This document shows positions 13,733-19,563 of a stretch of 19,563 bases of DNA, in pieces. A program made the translations under genes and the position numbers. Position 1 is the stretch's first letter, and each line of letters starts with the position of its first letter. The notes beneath the pieces were generated by a model. That model worked only from the letters and a program-made list of their open reading frames with translations. It had not been told where the DNA came from and did no database searches. Origin of the DNA: Spirochaetaceae bacterium (GTDB lineage: Bacteria; Spirochaetota; Spirochaetia; SZUA-6; Bin103); the NCBI GenBank assembly GCA_028818385.1, contig JAPPNY010000090.1, positions 1 to 19,563 on the forward strand, in the 5' to 3' direction.

Positions 13733-15718
13733 ATGGTCGATCACCTGAACGTGGGCGGGCACCGGCCGGCGCTGGAGCGTGCGCGGGACGCGTCGCTGGA
13801 CCTCCGGGGCGTGGTCCGCGAGTACGTCGACGCGGTGATCGACCACTGGGTGATTCCGCTTCCCGATACCAACCCCGCGATCGTGGAGATGTTCGAGATC
13901 CGCGACGCGGAGCAGTACCGCGCGTACCTGCCGTGGTCGGGCGAGTTCGCCGGCAAGTACCTGACCGGCGCCGTGCAGCTCTGGCGGCTGACCGGATCCG
14001 CGCCGCTGCGCGAACGGATCGCCGGGGTGGTCGCCCGGCTGGCCGAGTTGCAGGATCCGGCGGACGGCTACCTGGGGCCGTACCCGAAGAGCGAGCGGTT
14101 GGAGCTCTGGGACTCGACCACCAACGAGTGGACGTGGGACCTGTGGAACCACTACCACCTGATGCTCGGCCTGCTCCTCTGGTTCGAGGACACGGGAGAC
14201 CAGCGCGCGTTGGGCTGTGCGCGCGCCATCGCCGACCTGGTCTGCGCCCGGTTCCTGGAGACCGGAACGGCGATCGTCGATCTTTGCTACAAGTACAGCA
14301 CCGAGATGAACCACGCCGTGCTGCACGGCCTGGCGCTCCTCCACCGGATCACGGGGACGGAGGGCTACCTGCGCATGGCGGAGGCGATCGTCGACGAGTT
14401 CCGGCTGCGTGACCGCGACGGCGAGCAGGCCGGCGACTATGTGCGCCAGGCGCTGGCCGGCGCGGAGTTCCACCGCACACCGCGGCCGCGCTGGGAGAGC
14501 CTGCACGCGCTCATCGGGCTTGCCGAGCTGTACTACGCCACCGGCAACCCGGACTACCGGACCACGGTCGAGCGGTTCTGGTGGAGCATCCTCCGCCACG
14601 ACCGCCACAACAACGGCGGCTTCTCCTCCGGCGAGGGTGCGGTCGGCAACCCCTATGACCCCGGGTCGATCGAGACCTGCTGCACGGTCGCGTGGATCGC
14701 CTACGGGGTGGAGATGCTGCGCCTGACCGGCGACTCGATCGTCGCCGACGAGCTCGAGCTCTCCACCCTCAACCAGGTGGTCGGCTACCAGTTCCGCGAC
14801 GGCGGACCCTGCACCTACGACACGCCCATGGACGGGAGGCGCATCTCGGCGGTCGAGCAGGTGCAGTGGCAGCGCAAGCCGGGCAGCGAGCAGATGATCT
14901 GCTGCACGGCCAACGGCCCGCGCGGGTTCGGGTTGATCAGCGACTGGGCACTGATGCGCGACGGCGACGGGCTGGTCCTCAACTGGTACGGCCCGTCGAC
15001 GATCGCCTCGCGGGCGGGGGAGACACCGGTCACCCTGACCCAGGAGACCGATTACCCGCGCGATGGGCGCGTGAGGCTGACCGTGGACCCGGAGGCGCCG
15101 CTCGCCTGCGCGCTCAAGCTGCGCATCCCGTACTGGTCCGCCGAGACCGCGGTGTCGGTAAACGGCAGCCCGGTGAGCGGCGTCACGCCCGGCTGCTACC
15201 TGAACCTGGAGCGCACGTGGCGCCCCGGCGACGTGGTCGAGTTCGACCTGGACCTGTCGCTGCGTTACTGGACCGGAGAGCGCGAATGCGCAGGCAAGGT
15301 CTCCGTGTACGCCGGCCCGCTGCTCATGGCGCTGCGCGCCGACCCGGACGCCGCCGGGCCCGCGCCTGACCTTGGCGCCGCGCCGATCGACCCCGTCGAG
15401 CTCAGCCGCCGGGTGTCCGCGCCGGACGCCCGGCCGGCGGCGGCGTCGCAGGCGCAGGCGGTGTTGCAGGCCGAACACGCCGGCCACGCCCCGGGACCGG
15501 CGCCTGCGGCGCCGCTCCCGGCCCATCCCCACCCTGCCTGTGGAGTCCGTCGGACTTGCCGCTTGCGCGGCCAATCCGACAGACTCCCCAGGATCACCCT
15601 CGAGGACTTCGGGACGGTGGGTGCCGGTGGCGACGCGTATCGGAGCTGGCTGCCCGCGAGCACCGGGGGCGCGGCTCCCTTCTCGAAGAGCAATCCCGGA
15701 CGAACCTGGCGGCCCTGA
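13733..15718 (+). CDS. GH127-type beta-L-arabinofuranosidase (DUF1680)
   Basis: This 661-residue protein resembles GH127/DUF1680 enzymes, which cleave beta-L-arabinofuranosides. The zinc-cysteine active site is complete: Glu314 and Cys316 in SIETCC (matching Glu338/Cys340 of HypBA1) and Cys390-Cys391 in MICCTANGPRG (matching Cys417/Cys418, the first being the nucleophile). The helical barrel covers about 1-410 (YLGPYPKSERLELWD, HYHLMLGLL, RWESLHALIGLAELYYATG) and is followed by beta-sandwich segments to ~540. The usual C-terminal motif ITLEDFGTVGAG plus YRSWLP is at 621-641. Residues ~558-618, between them, are Ala/Pro/Arg-rich and coincide with a hairpin cluster, suggesting an in-frame insertion. 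No signal peptide is present. ATG 13733 is the earliest start, since a TAG precedes it directly; there is no clear ribosome site. It is the first gene of a four-gene operon. Confidence 0.88.
   Translation: MVDHLNVGGHRPALERARDASLDLRGVVREYVDAVIDHWVIPLPDTNPAIVEMFEIRDAEQYRAYLPWSGEFAGKYLTGAVQLWRLTGSAPLRERIAGVVARLAELQDPADGYLGPYPKSERLELWDSTTNEWTWDLWNHYHLMLGLLLWFEDTGDQRALGCARAIADLVCARFLETGTAIVDLCYKYSTEMNHAVLHGLALLHRITGTEGYLRMAEAIVDEFRLRDRDGEQAGDYVRQALAGAEFHRTPRPRWESLHALIGLAELYYATGNPDYRTTVERFWWSILRHDRHNNGGFSSGEGAVGNPYDPGSIETCCTVAWIAYGVEMLRLTGDSIVADELELSTLNQVVGYQFRDGGPCTYDTPMDGRRISAVEQVQWQRKPGSEQMICCTANGPRGFGLISDWALMRDGDGLVLNWYGPSTIASRAGETPVTLTQETDYPRDGRVRLTVDPEAPLACALKLRIPYWSAETAVSVNGSPVSGVTPGCYLNLERTWRPGDVVEFDLDLSLRYWTGERECAGKVSVYAGPLLMALRADPDAAGPAPDLGAAPIDPVELSRRVSAPDARPAAASQAQAVLQAEHAGHAPGPAPAAPLPAHPHPACGVRRTCRLRGQSDRLPRITLEDFGTVGAGGDAYRSWLPASTGGAAPFSKSNPGRTWRP
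15420..15587. repeat. Cluster of four hairpins inside the GH127 gene
   Basis: Four inverted repeats follow each other within 168 bases. The first has CGCCGG/CCGGCG arms (15420-15425, 15434-15439). The second has GGCG-bulge-TGTT pairing with AACACGCC (15457-15465, 15474-15481). The third is CCGGGA-C-CGGCGCC with TGC loop and GGCGCCG-C-TCCCGG (15491-15521), 13 pairs and one C/C mismatch. The fourth has 21-base arms at 15542-15562 and 15567-15587 around a TTGC loop, with 18 of 21 pairs. They coincide exactly with the low-complexity stretch of the protein. The fourth resembles a REP-type palindrome. The whole may be an inserted palindromic element; a second copy is not present in this window. Confidence 0.6.
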
Positions 15719-15723
15719 AGGAC

Positions 15724-16941
15724 ATGGCCCAGAACCACATGACAAGGAACGAACGCATCAGAATCGCCCTCATCGGCACGGGCAAGCGCGGGCGCAACGT
15801 CCGGCTGCCGGCCATCCGCATGATGTCCGACCGCTTCGAGCTGGCCGCCGTCTGCGACATGAACGGAGAGACCGCCCGCCGCGTGGCGGCCGAATGCGGC
15901 GTTCCGGCCTACACCCGCGTGCAGGACCTGGTCGCAGGCGAGCGGCTGGACGCCGCCGCGATCAGCACGCCGGGAGATTCCCACCACGCGATCGGCACGT
16001 ACCTGGCCGAGCGCGGCATAAACATCATCGTTGAGACGCCGCTGGCGACGACGCTGCCGCTGTGCGATCTCCTCATCGAAGCGGTCGATCGCAACGGCGT
16101 GAAGCTGGAGGTGGCCGAGCAGTACTGCCGCGACCCCCTGCACCTGATGAAGCGGCAGATCGTCGAGCAGGGCCTGATCGGCGACGTGCTGCGCGTGTTC
16201 ACGATGTTCCTGACCGAGGGCTGCCACATCGTCAGCAGCCTGCGCATGTTCCTGGGCGACGCGGTCGCCACCCGCGTCGGCAGCGTGGCCATGAACAGCC
16301 GCATCCCGCGCGTAAACGCCAACGCCGTGCGCAGCTACGACACCGAGGAGTGGAACCTGCAAACCATGGAGTTCGACAGTGGCGCGGTCGCCGTCACGTC
16401 CTACTCGAACGTCTATCACGCACAGGCGCTTGGCCGGAAGGCAAAGACACTGTTCCAGATCGACGGGACCACCGGCTCCATCGTGGAAGACGACGTGCAC
16501 CTGACCACGGAGGAACAGCGCCTCGCAGGGGGCGGGCGCGCCACCGCGTACCCGATCCGCACCGTGACCCGCGACGACGGCGGCATCCAGGTGGTGGAGC
16601 GCCTGCAGATCGATACCGACCCGCCGGTGGTCTGGGAGAATCCCTGGCCGCAGTACCGGACCGATGCCATGGGCCTGGCGATCGTCGAGGAGATGGACAG
16701 CCTGGCGCAGGCGGTGGCCGAGGACCGGCCCACGCGCTACGACGCGGGCCGGGCGCGCGCCGACATCGAGATCTCGATGGCCGCCGCGGAGTCGGGGAGG
16801 CCGGGCCGCGGAGCGGTCGAGTTGCCGCTGACCTCCGTGACCGAGTACGAGGAGCAGCTCCACGCGAAGTTCGCCAGCGACCACGGCTGCGACCCGTTCG
16901 ACACCGAGCGCGTCGTCGACGTCTTCTTCCCGGAGCTGTAG
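15724..16941 (+). CDS. Gfo/Idh/MocA family oxidoreductase, atypical active site
   Basis: The ~405-residue product has an N-terminal Rossmann fold with GTGKRG at 18-23 for NAD(P) binding and a C-terminal alpha/beta domain. Family members oxidise or reduce sugar hydroxyls. The usual EKP motif at the end of the Rossmann fold reads ETP here (VETPLATT, residues 103-110), so the conserved Lys is Thr105. The downstream sugar-binding histidine is probably His168 in EGCHIVSSLRMFLGD, but the acidic residue normally four positions before it is not seen. This points to altered chemistry or a non-redox role. The start is ATG 15724 (AAGG very close upstream) or ATG 15739 (MTRNERIRIALIG). It begins 5 bases after the GH127 stop and is followed after 5 bases by the DUF6807 gene, so co-transcription is near certain. 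Confidence 0.88.
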   Translation: MAQNHMTRNERIRIALIGTGKRGRNVRLPAIRMMSDRFELAAVCDMNGETARRVAAECGVPAYTRVQDLVAGERLDAAAISTPGDSHHAIGTYLAERGINIIVETPLATTLPLCDLLIEAVDRNGVKLEVAEQYCRDPLHLMKRQIVEQGLIGDVLRVFTMFLTEGCHIVSSLRMFLGDAVATRVGSVAMNSRIPRVNANAVRSYDTEEWNLQTMEFDSGAVAVTSYSNVYHAQALGRKAKTLFQIDGTTGSIVEDDVHLTTEEQRLAGGGRATAYPIRTVTRDDGGIQVVERLQIDTDPPVVWENPWPQYRTDAMGLAIVEEMDSLAQAVAEDRPTRYDAGRARADIEISMAAAESGRPGRGAVELPLTSVTEYEEQLHAKFASDHGCDPFDTERVVDVFFPEL

Positions 16942-16946
16942 CGTTC

Positions 16947-17819
16947 ATGGCCCGGCTCTCGGTCACCGAGTACCCGTCGTTCGTGTCGATCGACGCCGGC
17001 GGGACCCGGATCGCCCGCTACAACCACGTCGGCTCCTGGAAGCCCTACGTCTGGCCGCTGATGGGACCGTGCGGCAACGTGCTGCGCGGCGCCGGCAGCG
17101 ACCACCCCCACCAGTGCGGGCTGTTCCTGGCATACGGGGGCCACGACGATGGACCGACCAACATCTTCTCCGACTGGGACGAGCCGCCGTACGGCCCGTG
17201 CGGGAAGATGCTGCACCAGGGGTTCGACCTGCTGGCCGGCGGCGACGGCCGCGCGCGTGTCGTGCAGCGGCTGCTGTACGTCGACGGCGAAGGCGCGCCG
17301 ATCCTGACGGAGACGCGCGACCTGCGGTTCTTCGCCCTGGCCGGCGGCGAGTGCCTGATCGACTGGCGGACCACGGTGCCTGAGCCGTCCGAGCCGGGCG
17401 GCGGGCCGTTCGCGATCTCGGCGCGGGTGTGCGACGCCCTGCGCGCCCGCGACGGCGCACGCCGAGGCGCTGACGGGACGTGGCCACTGATCGACGGCGG
17501 CGGCGTGATGGCCAGCGCCACCGGCCGGACCAGCCGCGGCGAGCGGTTCGCCGGCGAGCGCTGGATCGACTACTCCGGCACCTGTCCGGCGGGGCCGCAG
17601 GGGCTGGCGCTCTTCGACCACCCCGACAACCCCGGGTATCCGGGAGAGGCCAGCGCGTCGGGGTACGGGCCGATCCTGCTGTCCCATCATCATCCGGGCA
17701 CCGACGGCGGCCCGGATATGGCGACCTTCCGGTTCGGGGTCTACGTCCACCGCGGCGACGCCCGCGACGGGGCGGTGGCCGAGCGCTACGAGCAATTCTG
17801 CGCGGAGGAAACAGCATGA
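16947..17819 (+). CDS. DUF6807 (PmoA-like) protein
   Basis: This 290-residue protein resembles the DUF6807/PmoA-like family, often found in polysaccharide-use clusters and of unknown activity. The characteristic N-terminal stretch is present: RYNHVGSWKPYVWPLMGPCG (24-43) and SDHPHQCGLFLAYGG (51-65), where the usual DHPHH histidine pair is DHPHQ here. An acidic/aromatic FSDWDEPPYGP follows, and the rest is beta-rich (SARVCDAL, ISHHHP-like LLSHHHPGTDGG, FRFGVYVHRGD). It is predicted to be cytoplasmic with no signal peptide. ATG 16947 has GGAG 11 bases upstream. Its stop overlaps the start of the lyase gene (ATGA), implying coupled translation. A sugar-binding or sugar-processing role in the same pathway is inferred from the operon only. 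Confidence 0.78.
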   Translation: MARLSVTEYPSFVSIDAGGTRIARYNHVGSWKPYVWPLMGPCGNVLRGAGSDHPHQCGLFLAYGGHDDGPTNIFSDWDEPPYGPCGKMLHQGFDLLAGGDGRARVVQRLLYVDGEGAPILTETRDLRFFALAGGECLIDWRTTVPEPSEPGGGPFAISARVCDALRARDGARRGADGTWPLIDGGGVMASATGRTSRGERFAGERWIDYSGTCPAGPQGLALFDHPDNPGYPGEASASGYGPILLSHHHPGTDGGPDMATFRFGVYVHRGDARDGAVAERYEQFCAEETA

Positions 17820-18889
17820 GCAAGGGAAGCACCTGGCCGGTCCAGATCACCGAAACGCGCGACGCAGAGACCGGCGCGCTGATCCGGCAGATGACCGACG
17901 GGCCGGCGATGAGCCACAGCCTGTACTTCTCCATACCGTCGTGGACCCCGGACGGCGAGGCCATGATCCTGACCTCCTACCGGTCGGGGGAAGCCAACCT
18001 GTTCAAGCTGGACGAGGCGGCCGGGCACATGGTGCAGCTCACCGACGCGCACGGGTTCGACGGTCTCGCGGCCTGTCCGTCGCCCGACGGCGGGCGGGTG
18101 TTCTACAACGTGGCCGGCGAGGTCCGCGCGGTGGACCTGCGCACGCTCGAGGAGACTGCGCTGGCCTCCTTCCCCGGCGATAGCCGGGTCGGGATGTGCA
18201 GCCTGTCGGCGGACGGAGGGCGCCTGGTCACGGGACTCGCGCGCGACGGCAGCTCGGCGCTGGTGGCGATCGAGACCGACGGGTCCGGCCACACCGTGGT
18301 GTGCGAGCCGCCCCGCGACGTCGGCCACGCGATGGTCTGCCCCACCGACCGTGACATCATCCTCTACACCAGCGACGTCAATCAACGCATGTGGCTGGCC
18401 GCCGTCGGTCGGGGCGAGCTGCGGCCGCTGCATCGCCACGACAAGCGGGAGTGGATCACCCACGAGTCGTTCCTGGGCGCCTCCGACCAGGTGATCTTCG
18501 CGCGCTGGCCGTTCGCGTTGATGGCGATCGGCATCGAAGAGGAGGAGGCGAGGGTGGTGGCCGACTTCAACACCTGGCATCCGTCAGCCAACGCCGACGG
18601 CTCGCTGATCGTCAGCGACACGACGTGCCCGGACATCGGGCTCCGCCTGATCGATCCGGCCACCGGCGAGCACCGGCCGCTGTGCTATCCGCAGAGCTCC
18701 AACGGCGGCACCCAGTGGGCGTTCACGGAGCCGGCCGACGACGACGCGGTGGAGGAGTCGACCTACGGGCCGCAGTTCGGCCACCCGCACCCGTCGTTCC
18801 ATCCGGACGGCACGCGGGTGGTGTACACGTCCGACCACACCGGCACCAGCCAGGTGTACGTGGTCGAGATCCCGGATGAGGACGGTTGA
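17816..18889 (+). CDS. ogl: Oligogalacturonate lyase (PL22)
   Basis: The 357-residue protein matches cytoplasmic oligogalacturonate lyases of family PL22, which split digalacturonate and its unsaturated form by beta-elimination. The fold is a seven-bladed propeller (repeats such as SWTPDGEAMILTS, CPSPDGGRVFYN, SLSADGGRLVTG, SFHPDGTRVVYTSD). The manganese site is complete: His255 in NTWHPS, and Gln320, His323 and His325 in GPQFGHPHPSF, with exactly the spacing of Gln350/His353/His355 in the Yersinia enzyme. Arg191 (NQRMW) and His216 (WITHES) correspond to its catalytic Arg217 and His242. It is about 30 residues shorter than typical, with the offset spread through the chain. GGAGG at 17804-17808 fixes ATG 17816. 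This is the strongest evidence that the operon handles pectin fragments. Confidence 0.93.
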   Translation: MSKGSTWPVQITETRDAETGALIRQMTDGPAMSHSLYFSIPSWTPDGEAMILTSYRSGEANLFKLDEAAGHMVQLTDAHGFDGLAACPSPDGGRVFYNVAGEVRAVDLRTLEETALASFPGDSRVGMCSLSADGGRLVTGLARDGSSALVAIETDGSGHTVVCEPPRDVGHAMVCPTDRDIILYTSDVNQRMWLAAVGRGELRPLHRHDKREWITHESFLGASDQVIFARWPFALMAIGIEEEEARVVADFNTWHPSANADGSLIVSDTTCPDIGLRLIDPATGEHRPLCYPQSSNGGTQWAFTEPADDDAVEESTYGPQFGHPHPSFHPDGTRVVYTSDHTGTSQVYVVEIPDEDG

Positions 18890-19224
18890 GTTGAGGGCGA
18901 TCTTCGGGTGGCTTCCGGGGTGAGTCTACCAGGAATTGCTTGAAGAGGACGGCGGCGAGGTCGACCGGTCCCGACGCTGCCTGCATCGGCCCGGCGGCGG
19001 GCGGGACGCGAAAAGATCGAAGATTCTTGCCGCAGGGTCTTGACGGGGTTTCGCGCCTGCGAGGTGGCGCGCCACCGCACGTACGCGCCCCTTCCGGCCT
19101 CCCGGAAGCTCGGATGCCCGTTCGGTCGCCCAGCACCCCTCTGAGCGCCCGCTGCGTGCGGATCGCCGGCCCGTCCCGGATCGGTCAGGAAGGTCTATCT
19201 CGAAACCATGAGTATATTAATCCC
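18890..19224. other. Gene-free stretch after the pectin operon
   Basis: No convincing gene is seen in these 335 bases on either strand. They contain a perfect 14-base palindrome GGTGGCG-CGCCACC at 19063-19076 and a hairpin CTTCCGG-CCTC-CCGGAAG at 19091-19108 without a T-run, which might end the operon transcript. Near the right edge the composition becomes AT-rich, with TATATT at 19213-19218, a -10-like box only 7 bases before the next start codon. Confidence 0.55.
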
Positions 19225-19563
19225 ATGAAGACCGCCATTCCTGCGACCGCCGTCCGCCCCGCGATCACCTCCACCGTCGGCGTGCTCTCCGACCGGGAGC
19301 TCCTGCGTCAGACCAGCACCCTGGTCCGCCACGAACGCCACCTGCAGGGCGCCATCATCGACCACTTGGCCGAGATCGAGGCCCGCCGTCTCTTTCTGCA
19401 GCGGGGCTGCTCCAGCCTGTTCGACTACGCGGTGCGCGAGCTTGGCTACAGCGACGCTGCCGCCGGGCGGCGCATTGGCGCCGTGCGGCTGTGCGCGGAC
19501 CAGCCGGGCGCGCGCGAGCGGCTGCGCGACGGCTCGCTGACGCTGAGCGCCGCCGCGGAGTTG
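19225..19563 (+). CDS. HNH endonuclease-type protein, N-terminal part (13E12/DUF222-like)
   Basis: The frame is open from ATG 19225 to the window end (113 codons, no stop), so the gene continues beyond it. The visible part, with LSDRELLRQTSTLVRHERH, HLAEIEARRLFLQRGCSSLF, DYAVRELGYSDAAAGRRI and RLRDGSLTLSAAAEL, matches the helical N-terminal region of a widespread family (13E12/DUF222-like) whose C-terminus carries an HNH nuclease domain; that domain is not in view. These genes are usually multi-copy, and some are linked to mobile DNA. No ribosome site is seen before the ATG and a TATATT box is very close, so a leaderless mRNA is possible. An ATG at 19208 is in another frame and closes after six codons. 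Confidence 0.75.
   Translation, partial: MKTAIPATAVRPAITSTVGVLSDRELLRQTSTLVRHERHLQGAIIDHLAEIEARRLFLQRGCSSLFDYAVRELGYSDAAAGRRIGAVRLCADQPGARERLRDGSLTLSAAAEL

Noticed and set aside
13649..15745. 698-codon minus-strand open frame opposite GH127
   Set aside because: No domain is recognisable and it mirrors the GH127 codons; the plus strand has a complete catalytic site.
15265..16884. 539-codon minus-strand open frame opposite the oxidoreductase
   Set aside because: Val/His/Arg-rich antisense translation without motifs; the plus-strand Gfo/Idh/MocA gene explains the region.
1..19563. CRISPR arrays, tRNA or rRNA genes, integrases, transposases, ABC ATPase
   Set aside because: None was found on reading both strands; the importer ATPase must be encoded elsewhere.

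Overview
The window is GC-rich chromosomal DNA with G/C-ending codons, tightly packed genes on both strands and no rRNA, tRNA or CRISPR array. The substrate-binding protein has a plain Sec signal peptide without a lipobox, which fits a diderm with a periplasm. The transporter is of the LplB/YtcP type, common in Firmicutes and Spirochaetes, and the phytanoyl-CoA dioxygenase-like, FG-GAP and BNR genes resemble the accessory content of uncultured environmental bacteria. A high-GC spirochaete-like or similar uncultured lineage is plausible, but the sequence alone does not settle taxonomy.

Layout. (1) 147-9330 is a patchwork of single genes in alternating orientation: shikimate kinase (aroK), a PhyH-family oxygenase, a BNR/Asp-box sialidase-like propeller, a class III aminotransferase, a 903-residue FG-GAP/VCBS propeller protein, a second PhyH-family protein with an HxG instead of HxD metal motif, a HigB/HigA toxin-antitoxin pair, and an unrecognised conserved protein. 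(2) 9450-13164 encodes two ABC sugar permeases and a periplasmic binding protein, closed by a double hairpin. The ATPase is not in the window. (3) 13259-13611 holds an intact small antitoxin-like gene followed by a RelE-like toxin reduced to its first ~18 recognisable residues. (4) 13733-18889 is a tight operon: GH127-type beta-L-arabinofuranosidase, Gfo/Idh/MocA oxidoreductase, DUF6807 protein and PL22 oligogalacturonate lyase. (5) 19225 to the window end is the start of an HNH-endonuclease-type (13E12/DUF222-like) gene.

How it works together (inference). Regions 2 and 4 look like an import-and-degrade locus for pectin-derived oligosaccharides: the transporter resembles rhamnogalacturonan/oligosaccharide importers, and the four catabolic proteins lack signal peptides, so they would act in the cytoplasm on arabinose- and galacturonate-containing oligomers.

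Most notable points: the HxG motif in the second PhyH protein, a hallmark of non-haem iron halogenases; the HigBA cassette bracketed by two diverged copies of the 3' end of the neighbouring gene; a cluster of four consecutive hairpins lying in frame inside the GH127 gene; the decayed second toxin-antitoxin pair; and a Gfo/Idh/MocA enzyme lacking the usual EKP lysine.
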